Shown: positions 36,959 through 45,461 of the stretch, in pieces
How the letters are laid out: each line of letters opens with the position of its first letter
Numbering within the stretch: the first letter of the stretch is position 1
Assembly (NCBI RefSeq): GCF_036178145.1
Contig: NZ_CP108067.1
Span: 1,550,001-1,614,000 of the forward strand
Direction of reading: 5' to 3'
Source of the DNA: Streptomyces sp. NBC_00273
Lineage (GTDB): Bacteria; Actinomycetota; Actinomycetes; Streptomycetales; Streptomycetaceae
DNA: 64,000 bases
Program-made: the position numbers and the translations under genes
Notes under the pieces: model-generated
What the model saw: the letters and a program-made list of their open reading frames with translations, nothing else
The model's database searches: none
What the model was told of the DNA's origin: nothing

Positions 36959-37741
36959 CTACTGCCCGAAGGCGCCGTGCCGGCCCGCACCGGCGGCGAA
37001 CCGGTCCGCTCCGGCCTGGGTTTCACCCGCGGTCAAGGGCACCAGGCCGTGCCGGAACTCCCCCGCCAGCGCGTCCTCCTCGGCCAGTCCGTGCTGTTCC
37101 AGGACGGACAACCGGTCGTGGCGCAGGCAGGTCTGGGGGAACCCGGCGATCTCGCGGGCCAGTTCCTCGGCGGCCTGCCTCGATCGGCCCGTGGGAACCA
37201 CGCGGTTGACCAGCCCGATCCCGTGCGCTTCGGCCGCCGGGACCGGACGGCCCGTCAGGATCAGGTCCATGGCCCGGCTCTCGCCGATGAGGCGGGGCAG
37301 CCGCACCGTACCTCCGTCGATCAGGGGGACGCCCCAGCGGCGGCAGAACACACCGAACACCGCGTCCTCCTCCGCGACCCGCAGGTCGCACCAGAGCGCC
37401 AGCTCCAGTCCGCCCGCCACCGCGTGCCCCGCCACGGCCGCGATCACCGGCTTGCCCAACCGCATCCGGGTCGGCCCCATGGGTCCGTCGCCGGAGGCGA
37501 GCACCTGGTTGCCTCGCTCGGTACCGATGGCCTTGAGGTCGGCGCCCGCGCAGAACGTTCCGCCCTCGCCCCAGAGCACGGCGACGGCCGCCTCCTCATC
37601 GGCCTCGAACTCCCGGAAGGCATCCGCCAGTCGTGCCGCCGTCGGACCGTCCACGGCGTTGCGCACCCCCGGCCTGCTCAGGATCACCGTGTGGACGGGG
37701 CCGTCCCGCTCCACCCGCACCGAGGCCTGCTCGTCCGCCAT
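36959..37741 (-). CDS. Crotonase / enoyl-CoA hydratase family protein
   Basis: 260 residues, normal family length. It has the two oxyanion-hole segments (GGTFCAGADLKAIG and GHAVAGGLELALWCDLR) and the general crotonase fold, with NRVVPTGR near the middle of the helical part. Glu in GGLELAL corresponds to one catalytic acid of hydratases; a second glutamate at the usual place is not obvious (WGVPLIDGGTVRLP), so another crotonase reaction is possible. It acts on acyl-CoA in the cytoplasm. No operon partner is evident. Confidence 0.85.
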   Translation of the reverse strand: MADEQASVRVERDGPVHTVILSRPGVRNAVDGPTAARLADAFREFEADEEAAVAVLWGEGGTFCAGADLKAIGTERGNQVLASGDGPMGPTRMRLGKPVIAAVAGHAVAGGLELALWCDLRVAEEDAVFGVFCRRWGVPLIDGGTVRLPRLIGESRAMDLILTGRPVPAAEAHGIGLVNRVVPTGRSRQAAEELAREIAGFPQTCLRHDRLSVLEQHGLAEEDALAGEFRHGLVPLTAGETQAGADRFAAGAGRHGAFGQ

Positions 37742-37816
37742 GCCCGCTCCCCTCCCGCTCGTCGGCCTCCATTGTGGGGGCGGGGAGGCCGCTGTGCGCG
37801 GGACTCTCCGGGACGC

Positions 37817-38533
37817 TCAGCCCGAGCCGCCCGCAGCGGGGTCGGAGCACGGCAGGCTCGTCGGGCCGCCCGGGGTCACCAGCGCCGTCTCGTAGGCGAA
37901 GACGACGACTTGGGCGCGGCTGGAGAGCCCGAGCTTGGCCATCGCGCGGTTGAGATGGGTCTTCACGGTCGCTTCGCTGATGAAGAGCTGCCGGGCGACT
38001 TCCGCGTTCGTCGCACCCGTGGCCACGAGGCGAAGGACATCGCGCTCGCGGCCGGTCACGGTGTGCCACTCCGGGGCGATCGCCCCCGGCGGTGTGGGCC
38101 CGGGGTGGTACGCCTCGATCAGGCGCCTGGTGACGGTCGGCGCGAAGAGCATGTCGCCCGAGGCGACGGTGTGGATGGCGGCGACCAGGCGCTCGGGCGG
38201 CGTTTCCTTGAGCAGGAACCCGCAGGCGCCGGCACGCAGCGCGTTGTAGACGTATTCGTCGAGGTCGAAGGTGGTCAGCACCAGGATCCTCGGCGGCGTG
38301 TCACCCCTGTCACCCGCGCGGCGAAGGATGCGTTCCGTCGCGGTGATGCCGTCCGTGCCCGGCATCCGGAGGTCCATGAGGACGACATCGGGTGCGGTGG
38401 CCTCGGCCAATCGGACGGCTTCTTCCCCGTCGCACGCCTCGCCGGCCACGGACAGCCCCGGCGCGGCGTTCAGCAGGGACACCAGTCCGGCACGGATGAG
38501 CAGTTGATCGTCGACCACCAGTACCGTGGGCAT
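37817..38533 (-). CDS. NarL/LuxR-family response regulator
   Basis: 238 residues. The receiver domain has VLVVDDQLLIRAGL, the phospho-acceptor in DVVLMDLRMPGTDG and Lys in GACGFLLKETPPE. The C-terminal LuxR helix-turn-helix is LTGRERDVLRLVATG-like (VTGRERDVLRLVATGATNAE, VARQLFISEATVKTHLNRAM). It is cotranscribed with the kinase, which ends 15 bases upstream. It probably regulates genes elsewhere or nearby. Confidence 0.95.
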   Translation of the reverse strand: MPTVLVVDDQLLIRAGLVSLLNAAPGLSVAGEACDGEEAVRLAEATAPDVVLMDLRMPGTDGITATERILRRAGDRGDTPPRILVLTTFDLDEYVYNALRAGACGFLLKETPPERLVAAIHTVASGDMLFAPTVTRRLIEAYHPGPTPPGAIAPEWHTVTGRERDVLRLVATGATNAEVARQLFISEATVKTHLNRAMAKLGLSSRAQVVVFAYETALVTPGGPTSLPCSDPAAGGSG

Positions 38534-38548
38534 CGGGGAATTCGGTCC

Positions 38549-39811
38549 TCATCGGATGTGGACGTCCCCGGTACCCGGGGCCGGAAGACCACCCGGCCGG
38601 TCACTGGTGGTGGGCGCCGGAAGGGTGAGCCGTACCTCGAACCCGCCGAGGGCGCGGGGGCCGGCGGTGACCGACCCGCCGTAGATCTTCGCGCGCTCCC
38701 TCATGCCGATCAAGCCGTGACCGGGGGACATCTCCTTGTTTGGCTGGAACGTGCCGTCTCCTTCGTTCGTCACGCGCACGACGATGGTGTGTCGTTCGTA
38801 ACGGATGGTCACGGCCGCCCTGGTCGGTCCCGCGTGCTTGAGCACGTTCGTCAACGCCTCCTGGACCACCCGGTAGACGCACAGGGCCATGCCCTGCGGA
38901 AGCCGGATCGGGGATCCCGCGACCTCCATGGTGACCTCGGCCCCCGCGCCCCGCACCCGCTCCAGCAGCCTGTCCAGCAGGTCGAGCCCGGGAGCCGGGG
39001 CGTAGGCGGCGCCGTCCTCCCCCGGTCCGTCCCGCTGTCCTTCCTGGCCGACGCGCAGGAGTACGAGCATCCGGCGCATCTCCTCCAGTGCTTCCCTGCT
39101 GGTGTCGGCGATGGTGTCCAGGGCCCGCCGGCTGGCCGCCGGATCCGTGGGGAACACGTACGAGGCCATGCCCGCCTGGAGCGAGATCACCGACATGTGG
39201 TGTGCGACCACGTCGTGCAGTTCCCGTGCGATGCGCACCCGCTCCTCCGTGAGGGCCTGCCGTGCGTTCTCCTCCTGTTGTCCGCGCAGCCGGAAGGTGA
39301 GTTCGGCGAACTGCCTGTTCCGTTCGGCGAGTGCTCCCGAGCCGCGCCCGACGACGAGGACGACGGCCGGGAACAGGACCGCCTGGGCGAGGACGGTCGG
39401 CATGGAGCTGTGTTCGATGTTGGCGATCCCGGCGTACAGCCATGCTCCCGCCACGACGGCCGCGCACACGACCGCGGTTCGGGGGCGGCGGGTCGCGGCC
39501 ACCGTGTACAGGCCCAGGAGCGGGGGCATCGAATTGACCACGGGCCAGTACCCGCAGGCGATGAACAGGACCCACAGCGCAGCGCTGGTGGCGAACACCG
39601 TGACGGGCGCGATGCGGCGGGCCACCATGACCAGGCCCACCAGGGCGGTCAGGGCCGCTCCCAGCCCGTCCACGGACCGCCATCCGGCCGGCGGCTGCTC
39701 CTGCCCCAGCAACAGCCCGGCGCCGACGTAGCCCAGCGCGAGCAACGAGTCGACGGCCAGCGGCCGGTACCTTCCCCCGAGCCCGTCGAGGAATCCCGAT
39801 CCAGCGTGCAT
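38549..39811 (-). CDS. NarL-type sensor histidine kinase
   Basis: 420 residues. The N-terminal half has about five to six membrane helices (RYRPLAVDSLLALGYVGAGL, ALTALVGLVMVARRIAPVTV, AVLFPAVVLVVGRGSG). The dimerisation and phospho-acceptor segment is RIARELHDVVAHHMSVISLQ (HisKA_3), followed by a HATPase domain (LTNVLKHAGPTRAAVTIRY, GHGLIGMRERAKIYGGSV). It pairs with the response regulator 15 bases downstream. It senses an unknown membrane or extracellular signal. Confidence 0.93.
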   Translation of the reverse strand: MHAGSGFLDGLGGRYRPLAVDSLLALGYVGAGLLLGQEQPPAGWRSVDGLGAALTALVGLVMVARRIAPVTVFATSAALWVLFIACGYWPVVNSMPPLLGLYTVAATRRPRTAVVCAAVVAGAWLYAGIANIEHSSMPTVLAQAVLFPAVVLVVGRGSGALAERNRQFAELTFRLRGQQEENARQALTEERVRIARELHDVVAHHMSVISLQAGMASYVFPTDPAASRRALDTIADTSREALEEMRRMLVLLRVGQEGQRDGPGEDGAAYAPAPGLDLLDRLLERVRGAGAEVTMEVAGSPIRLPQGMALCVYRVVQEALTNVLKHAGPTRAAVTIRYERHTIVVRVTNEGDGTFQPNKEMSPGHGLIGMRERAKIYGGSVTAGPRALGGFEVRLTLPAPTTSDRPGGLPAPGTGDVHIR

Positions 39812-40096
39812 CGGCGCAGCTTACGGGCCATCAGGCGGTCGGACCATGGGCCTGTCGCAGGACCGGGCCTACCGCGGCCGCACGGTCGGCCTACCGCGGC
39901 CGCACGGTCGGGCTACCGCCGGAGTTGCAGGGAGGATGCCCGCCACCCGCACCGGGTGGAGACCCGAATCATCCCGGTGCGTGCCGCCGGGCGGCATCCG
40001 TCCCGCCTAGCTTTCTGTCTGGCCGGCCGCCGGAGCGCACCGCCGGGGCGGCGCACCCACCGACTTCCCGTTTCCTTGAGAAAGGCAGACATCGCC
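39812..40096. promoter_or_regulatory. Divergent region with 22-bp tandem repeats
   Basis: Between the kinase (minus) and the secreted protein (plus). Two perfect 22-bp copies lie at 39868-39889 and 39890-39911, each beginning CCTACCGCGGCCGC, with a third broken copy (GCTACCG) from 39912. The period is two turns of the DNA helix, so tandem binding of a regulator is possible. GAGAAAGG before ATG 40097 is the ribosome site. Confidence 0.7.
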
Positions 40097-40531
40097 ATGA
40101 CCACTCGTGTGAAGCGCACGCTCGTCGGAGCCTCCGCCGTCGCCTCGGCCCTCGTCATCGGGCTGGCGGGCGCCGCGAGCGCGACCACCATCGGCTTCAA
40201 CCAGACCTCCACCACCGGCAAGGCCGAGATCAGCGGCACCTACGAGTACCACGTGTCGGGAACGATCCCGGGGACCAACGAGAAGCTCTACTCCGGTTCG
40301 TTCCAGGGCGCCACGGCCAAGGACAAGGTGGCGGGCGACGGCTACGAGGCCGTACTGGCCCTGGCCTACCAGGACTGGAAGGACGGTGCCTGGCACAAGG
40401 TGACGAACTACGTGGCGGTGGTCAACGGCACGAAGAGCTGGACCTTCAAGAACAAGAAGGACGTGAAGGCCTACGCGTGCGACCGCAAGGTGGGCACCAC
40501 CAAGCTGCTGAACTGCCGCGCCGCCTGGTAG
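40097..40531 (+). CDS. Small secreted protein of unknown function
   Basis: 144 residues. The N-terminus TRVKRTLVGASAVASALVIG followed by LAGAASA is a classic Sec signal peptide with an AxA site. The mature part of about 115 residues is beta-rich (KAEISGTYEYHVSGTIPG, KLYSGSFQGATAKDKV, WKDGAWHKVTNYVAVVNG). It has two Cys near the C-terminus (YACDRKV, LLNCRAAW) that likely form a disulfide. I do not recognise a family. The tandem repeats upstream and the divergent two-component system suggest regulated expression. Confidence 0.75.
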   Translation: MTTRVKRTLVGASAVASALVIGLAGAASATTIGFNQTSTTGKAEISGTYEYHVSGTIPGTNEKLYSGSFQGATAKDKVAGDGYEAVLALAYQDWKDGAWHKVTNYVAVVNGTKSWTFKNKKDVKAYACDRKVGTTKLLNCRAAW

Positions 40532-40615
40532 GCCCGTCCCGCCGTCGCCCGCCGGGCGCCCGAGCCGGAGGCCACACGGGGGGGGCATCCGGCTCCCCAT
40601 TCGTTCCCTGAAATA

Positions 40616-40657
40616 CCGGAGGGCGGGTCGTCACCCCTGTGACGGCCCGCCCTCCGG
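40616..40657. terminator. Strong bidirectional terminator
   Basis: CCGGAGGGCGGGTCGTCAC (40616-40634) pairs with its counterpart at 40639-40657 over 19 bp with one G-U pair and a four-base loop. It lies between the convergent secreted-protein and SDR genes. Confidence 0.9.
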
Positions 40658-40697
40658 TGCTGGAGTGCGCCGTGAAGCGCTCGGCGTTCCCGCCCGG

Positions 40698-41486
40698 TCA
40701 CGCCTTGAGGACGCGCCCCGCCACGGTCAGTGCGAGGCGGCGCGGAGCCAGGGCGGACACCGTGGCGGAGAGCCGGTTGCCGAAGCCTACGACGATGCTG
40801 GGCGGGGTCTTGCCGCGTTCCAGTGCCCGGCGCGTCGCCGTGACGACCTGCTCCGGGGTGGCCATCCGACCCACGGCGGCGTCCCGGCTGCCGACGACGT
40901 CGAAGAACTCGGTGCGGACGGGCCCCGGCGAGACGGCGAGCACCCGCAGGGAGGAGGCGCGCGTCTCGTACGCGACGGCCTCGGTGAAGTTCAGCACGAA
41001 GGCCTTCGTGGCGCCGTAGACCGCCATCGCCGGGGTCGGCTGGTAGGCGGCCGCGCTGGCGACGGTGACGAGGGCGCCCCGGCCGTCGGCGGTCAGACCG
41101 GGCAGGAACTCCCTGGTCAGTTCCGTCACCGCGAGCACGTTGAGCTGGATCATCTCGCTGATCCGGGCGGGGTCCTCGCCGGCGAAGGGGCCGTGGGTGC
41201 CGAAGCCCGCGTTGTTGACCAGCGTGTGGACCGGTACGCCGAGTCCGTCGAGCTCCGCACGCAGCGCCGCCGCGGCACCGGGCCGGGCGAGGTCCGCGGC
41301 GATCGGGCGGGCCGTGACCCCGTACCGGCGCTCCAGGTCGGCCGCCAGCTCCTTCAGCCGGTCGACGCGCCGGGCGACGAGGACGACGTCCGCTCCGCGC
41401 TCGGCCCACTGTCTGGCGTACTCGACACCGAGGCCTGCACTCGCCCCGGTGATCAGGGCTGTGGTTCCGCGGTATGTCATAGACAT
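40698..41486 (-). CDS. Short-chain dehydrogenase/reductase
   Basis: 262 residues. Glycine motif TGASAGLGVEYAR, NNAGFG, the active-site Ser in TVASAAAYQP and the YGATK dyad (YxxxK) are complete, so it should be an active NAD(P)-dependent oxidoreductase (the cofactor Arg at VARRVDR suggests NADPH). The substrate is unknown. It is divergent from a TetR regulator with an operator between them, so the regulator probably controls it. Two ATG starts (41486, 41480) are possible. Confidence 0.92.
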   Translation of the reverse strand: MSMTYRGTTALITGASAGLGVEYARQWAERGADVVLVARRVDRLKELAADLERRYGVTARPIAADLARPGAAAALRAELDGLGVPVHTLVNNAGFGTHGPFAGEDPARISEMIQLNVLAVTELTREFLPGLTADGRGALVTVASAAAYQPTPAMAVYGATKAFVLNFTEAVAYETRASSLRVLAVSPGPVRTEFFDVVGSRDAAVGRMATPEQVVTATRRALERGKTPPSIVVGFGNRLSATVSALAPRRLALTVAGRVLKA

Positions 41487-41551
41487 GGGTCGGCGCTCCG
41501 TTCCGGGACTCCGGTTGATGGTCGATACTTGAATGTAGGCAGAGCAAACAT

Positions 41552-41568
41552 TGTTGTCAATGACAACA
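41552..41568. promoter_or_regulatory. Palindromic operator between SDR and TetR genes
   Basis: TGTTGTCA, one A, TGACAACA: a perfect 8-1-8 inverted repeat. It is 19 bases before the TTG start of the TetR gene and about 65 bases before the SDR gene, the usual place for a TetR auto-operator. Confidence 0.85.
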
Positions 41569-41586
41569 TCGAAGGAGGAGACCGCC

Positions 41587-42201
41587 TTGGCCGACGCCGA
41601 TGCGCCCTATCACCACGGCAATCTCAGGGAGGCCCTGCTGGCGCGCGCGGAAGACGTGCTCGCGACCTCGGGGGCGGACAGCCTCTCCCTCCGGGCCCTC
41701 GCGCGCGACCTCGGCGTCAGCCACGCGGCGCCGGGCCGCCACTTCCGCGACCGGCAGGCGCTGCTGGACGCGCTCGCCGTGGGCGGCTTCACCCGGCTCA
41801 ACGCGCGCCTCCGGGCCGCCGTGGGCGAGCCCGGTCCCGTCACCAGCCGGCTCGCCCGCATGGGCCGCGCGTACATCGACTTCGCCGTCGCGCACGCCCC
41901 GCTGCTGAGCCTGATGTTCACGGCCAAGCACGCCGACCACTCCAGCGCCGAGCTCCGCGAACTCGGCCACCAGAGCCTGGACATCGCCGCCGGACTGCTC
42001 TCCCTCGCCCAGCAGGAGGGCGTCGTACGGGCGGGCGACCCGGCCCGGCTCGCCCAGGTCGCCTTCTCCGTGGTGCACGGCCTCGCGGCCCTGGCCGTCG
42101 GCTCCCTGCTCGAGGACACGCCGCTGGACGAGGCGACCGACCTCGCCCTCGACGTCCTGCTCACGGGCCTCGGCCCGGTCGGCCCCGAGCCGCGCTCCTA
42201 G
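41587..42201 (+). CDS. TetR-family regulator (WHG-type C-terminal domain)
   Basis: 204 residues. TTG 41587 is chosen because GAAGGAGGAG sits seven bases upstream; an in-frame ATG at 41560 lies inside the operator palindrome. The helix-turn-helix is SLSLRALARDLGVSHAAPGR followed by HFRDRQALLDALA. The C-terminal half (GRAYIDFAVAHAPLLSLMF) is the ligand pocket of the WHG type. It likely represses itself and the SDR gene until a small ligand binds. Confidence 0.9.
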   Translation: MADADAPYHHGNLREALLARAEDVLATSGADSLSLRALARDLGVSHAAPGRHFRDRQALLDALAVGGFTRLNARLRAAVGEPGPVTSRLARMGRAYIDFAVAHAPLLSLMFTAKHADHSSAELRELGHQSLDIAAGLLSLAQQEGVVRAGDPARLAQVAFSVVHGLAALAVGSLLEDTPLDEATDLALDVLLTGLGPVGPEPRS

Positions 42202-42262
42202 GAGGTGGCTCGCCGATCGGACCGGACTCGCGTCGCCCGGTCCGATCGGCAAGGCACCTCCT
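42200..42262. terminator. Large hairpin terminator
   Basis: AGGAGGTG (42200-42207) pairs with CACCTCCT (42255-42262), and GCCGATCGGACCGG (42212-42225) pairs with its complement at 42237-42250. Two perfect stem parts are separated by an internal bulge. It ends the TetR transcript and partly isolates the conservon. Confidence 0.9.
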
Positions 42263-42558
42263 AGCGCATTTCCGTCCGGGGCGCCACCGACGGACCCGGG
42301 GATGCGGCCGAACCGATCGGAACACGAGCGCGGATTCCCGCGCGGGGAACGGGGTCGGCACCCCGCCGACCTCCCGTTACGCCGCCGCACGCCGCACGCG
42401 GCCCCCTTCCCTTGCCGGAATTCGACGCCACCGATGGCGCATATCGGTTCCTCCGGTCCGATGAACTCCAACGAAAGCCCACATCGGCGAAGTTGGGCGT
42501 AGTTATGCTCCCGCCCACCGGTCAGAAGGTCCCCCTTTTCGATAGTTCGAGGACGCCG
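42263..42558. promoter_or_regulatory. Promoter region of the conservon
   Basis: About 295 bases without a gene. A plausible -10 is TATGCT near 42504-42509 within TTGGGCGTAGTTATGCT. GAGGA lies five bases before ATG 42559. No clear operator palindrome. Confidence 0.45.
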
Positions 42559-44091
42559 ATGGAGCAAAGAGGTACTCCCCCCGAAAGTCCCCACCTGGAG
42601 GGAAGAGCAAGCCGGATGCTGCCCGCGATCGCGGTCGTGGCCGCCGCCTGCCTGGTGGGGGCGTTGGCTTCCTCCTCGGCACCGCTCGGCACCGCCTCGA
42701 TCGCCGTCGCCGCCTCGTGCACCGCAGCGGCCTTCGTCGAGGCGCGACGGCGCGGCCGCGCGCTCGCCGCCGGGCGCGCCCAGGTCGCGGCCCTCCAGCA
42801 CGCCCTGGCCCGGCAGCAGATCGAGGCGGCCCGACTGTCCGAGGCGGTGCTGCCCGAAGCCATCGAGCGACTGCGCAAGGGCGAGCCGGCCGAGGAGGTG
42901 CTGACCGCCCTGGGCGGGCGCGGCGGCCACGGCAACCGCTGGGGCGACGACGAGGCCCTGACCCCGCGCTTCCGGGCCGCCCTCCAGGCCGTGCTGGCCC
43001 GCGTCGTCGACGCGGTCGACAACGAGGAGAGCCTTCGCGACTCGGCGCAGCGGGCCTTCGTGAACGTCGCCCGGCGCGTGCAGGCGATCGTCCATCAGCA
43101 GGCCCACGAGATGCGCGAGATGGAGGACCGGCACGGGAGCAACCCGGACGTCTTCGGCGACCTGCTGCGGCTCGACCACGGCACCGCCCTGATCGGCCGG
43201 CTCGCCGATTCCATCTCGGTCCTCGGCGGTGCGCGCCCCGGCCGCCAGTGGAGCAGGGCCGTCACCCTGTACAGCGTGATGCGCGGCGCGATGTCGAGGA
43301 TCATCGACTACCAGCGGGTGGAACTGCACTCGGTCTGCGAGGTCGCCGTCGTCGGTCCCGTCGTGGAGCCGCTGATCCACACCCTGGCGGAGCTGCTGGA
43401 CAACGCCACCCGGTACTCGCCGCCGCACACCCGCGTCCACCTCACGGCCGTCGAGGTCCAGTCGGGCATCGCCGTGGAGATCGAGGACGGCGGCCTGAGC
43501 ATGAGCGAGGAGGCCCGCGCCCGGGCGGAGAAGATGCTCGCCCAGGCGCAGTCCGGCATCGACCTCAACGACCTGGGTGAGACGCCGAGGCTGGGTCTGG
43601 CGGTGGTCGGCCGGCTGGCGCAGGCGTACGGGTTCCAGGTGTCCCTGCGTTCGTCCGCGTACGGCGGCGTCCGCGCCGTGGTGATCGTGCCGCAGCACCT
43701 GATCACCACGGCGACCTCCGCGACCGGTCTCGCCCACGGCATCGGCTCCTCCTCGGGGCCCAGGGCCGTGGCCGCCACACCGCGCGAGCACCCCTTCGAC
43801 CGTTCGTCGGAGGGCATGGGCGCGCCCCGGCCGGCGCCGGTGCCCGGGCCGGCACCCGTCGCCGCCGGGGAGCCGGAGGTCGGCGCGCGTACCGCGACCG
43901 GCCTGCCGCAGCGCCGCCGGAAGGACCGTGTGGCCACCTCCGACGCCCGACCGGCCGCGGAGTCCCGGTCGGCGGACGACGGCGGCCCGGGAATGTGGCT
44001 GGAGGCGTTCCACAGCGGACTGTCCGGCACGCCCGGCCACGATGCGCCGGGGACCGAAGGAACGTCGGGTTCAGCGACCAAGGGGGCGTAA
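42559..44091 (+). CDS. cvnA: Conservon sensor kinase-like protein CvnA
   Basis: 510 residues. Two close hydrophobic segments (LPAIAVVAAACLVGALASSS, LGTASIAVAASCTAAAFV) anchor it; a long coiled-coil-like part follows (AQVAALQHALARQQIEAARL), then AHEMREMEDRHGSNPDVFGD and a HATPase domain (LIHTLAELLDNATRYSPPHT, LGLAVVGRLAQAYGFQV). The C-terminal 130 residues are Pro/Ala-rich and probably disordered. In conservons, CvnA binds the membrane and pairs with CvnB, CvnC and CvnD as a G-protein-like switch. The ATG 42559 start agrees with the site GAGGA; ATG 42616 is possible. Confidence 0.9.
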   Translation: MEQRGTPPESPHLEGRASRMLPAIAVVAAACLVGALASSSAPLGTASIAVAASCTAAAFVEARRRGRALAAGRAQVAALQHALARQQIEAARLSEAVLPEAIERLRKGEPAEEVLTALGGRGGHGNRWGDDEALTPRFRAALQAVLARVVDAVDNEESLRDSAQRAFVNVARRVQAIVHQQAHEMREMEDRHGSNPDVFGDLLRLDHGTALIGRLADSISVLGGARPGRQWSRAVTLYSVMRGAMSRIIDYQRVELHSVCEVAVVGPVVEPLIHTLAELLDNATRYSPPHTRVHLTAVEVQSGIAVEIEDGGLSMSEEARARAEKMLAQAQSGIDLNDLGETPRLGLAVVGRLAQAYGFQVSLRSSAYGGVRAVVIVPQHLITTATSATGLAHGIGSSSGPRAVAATPREHPFDRSSEGMGAPRPAPVPGPAPVAAGEPEVGARTATGLPQRRRKDRVATSDARPAAESRSADDGGPGMWLEAFHSGLSGTPGHDAPGTEGTSGSATKGA

Positions 44092-44093
44092 GC

Positions 44094-44504
44094 ATGATGA
44101 CTCAGCGAATCAGCAGCATGGACTGGATGCTCAAGGACCTGGCGGCCGGAGTCCCGCAGACGCGGCACGTGATCGTGCTGTCCGCGGACGGGCTCTGCGT
44201 GGCGCAGTACGGGGCCGAGACCGACACGGCCGACCGCCTGGCAGCGGCCTGCGCGGGCCTGCAGAGCCTGGCCGGAGCGGTGGCCGCGGAACTGCCCCGC
44301 TCGGAGGGCAGGATGCGCCTGGTCGTGATCGAGATGGACGGCGGGTTCTTCTATCTGATGGCCGCCGGCGACGGCTCCTACCTCGCGGTCCTCGCCGACG
44401 AGGGCGTGGACGCGGGCTTGATGGGTGCGCAGATGCGCAATCTGGTGACCCGAATGGGGGACCACCTGAGCAGCCCGCCCCGACATGACGGGCAGCCCGC
44501 GTGA
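44094..44504 (+). CDS. cvnB: Roadblock/LC7 protein CvnB
   Basis: 136 residues. It is a Roadblock/LC7 domain: ISSMDWMLKDLAAGVPQTRH, VIVLSADGLCVAQY, RMRLVVIEMDGGFFYLMAAG. In the MglB/CvnB group such proteins act on the partner GTPase. AGGGGGCG precedes the start; ATG 44094 and 44097 are both possible. Its stop overlaps the GTG of the next gene. Confidence 0.93.
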   Translation: MMTQRISSMDWMLKDLAAGVPQTRHVIVLSADGLCVAQYGAETDTADRLAAACAGLQSLAGAVAAELPRSEGRMRLVVIEMDGGFFYLMAAGDGSYLAVLADEGVDAGLMGAQMRNLVTRMGDHLSSPPRHDGQPA

Positions 44505-44860
44505 ATGAGCCGCCCGCAAGCTGGGAGGACAGCAGCCCCGAACGGCTCTACGTCGTCACCGGCGGACGCAGTGGGCCGTCCACCGCCGTCCATCTCGACC
44601 TCGTGACGTTAGTCGTGGCCAAAGGGTCCGCGCGGCCCGAGATGCAGCCCGAGCAGGCGACCATCCTGCGGATGTGCCAGTCACCGCTGTCGGTGGCCGA
44701 GATCGCCGCGTACGCGGGCTTGCCCGTGAGCGTCGTCACCGTACTGGTCGGGGACTTGATGGCCGCTCGACGCGTGTACGTCCGCCCGCCCGTTCCCGCC
44801 GCGCAGCTACCCGACCTTGCTCTGATCGAGGCAGTGATCGATGGACTTCAGAAGCTCTGA
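44501..44860 (+). CDS. cvnC: DUF742 protein CvnC
   Basis: 119 residues starting at GTG 44501 (GTGA overlap). It matches DUF742: RLYVVTGGRSGPS, VTLVVAKGSARPEMQPEQAT, SVAEIAAYAGLPVSVVTVLV, then LMAARRVYVRPPVP. The C-terminal half looks like a winged helix. Role within the switch is unclear. Overlaps the GTPase gene by 20 bases. Confidence 0.93.
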   Translation: MNEPPASWEDSSPERLYVVTGGRSGPSTAVHLDLVTLVVAKGSARPEMQPEQATILRMCQSPLSVAEIAAYAGLPVSVVTVLVGDLMAARRVYVRPPVPAAQLPDLALIEAVIDGLQKL

Positions 44861-45461
44861 CCCGCCCGCCGGGCCGCTCGAGGCGGACATACTCCCGCAG
44901 ACGGCAGCGGCCGCCGTGAAGGTCGTCGTCGTCGGCGGATTCGGCGTGGGCAAGACGACGATGGTCGGTGCGGTCAGCGAGATCAGGCCGCTGACGACCG
45001 AGGAGACGATGACCAGGGCCGGCGTCGGCGTCGACGACACCTGGGGCGTGGACCACAAGGTCACCACGACCGTCGCCATGGACTTCGGCCGCATCAGCAT
45101 CAACGACGAGCTCGTGCTGTACCTGTTCGGAACTCCCGGCCAGGAGCGCTTCTGGTTCCTGTGGCGCGGGCTCTTCGAGGGCGCGCTCGGAGCGGTCGTA
45201 CTCCTGGACACCCGTCGGCTGGAGATCAGCTTCGACGTCATCGGACGGCTGGAGGAGCGGGGCGTCCCCTTCGTCGTGGCCGTCAACTCCTTCCCCGGCG
45301 CGCCCGAGCATCCGCTGGAGGAGCTGCGCCAGGCCCTCGACCTGCCCCCCGCGGTCCCGATCCTCGTCTGCGACGCCCGACGGCGGGACTCGTCCCGCGA
45401 TGTCCTGCTGACCCTCATGCGCTACCTGCACGCCCAGGCAGCCACCCAGGAGGCAATGTGA
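44841..45461 (+). CDS. cvnD: Small GTPase CvnD
   Basis: 206 residues. P-loop GGFGVGKTT, switch-region segments TWGVDHKVTTTVAMDFGRIS and LYLFGTPGQERFWFLWRGL, and the base-recognition region FVVAVNSFPG (NS instead of the classic NKxD). This is typical for conservon GTPases. It is the switch of the Cvn complex with CvnB as partner. Its stop overlaps the GTG of the P450 gene. Confidence 0.95.
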   Translation: MDFRSSDPPAGPLEADILPQTAAAAVKVVVVGGFGVGKTTMVGAVSEIRPLTTEETMTRAGVGVDDTWGVDHKVTTTVAMDFGRISINDELVLYLFGTPGQERFWFLWRGLFEGALGAVVLLDTRRLEISFDVIGRLEERGVPFVVAVNSFPGAPEHPLEELRQALDLPPAVPILVCDARRRDSSRDVLLTLMRYLHAQAATQEAM

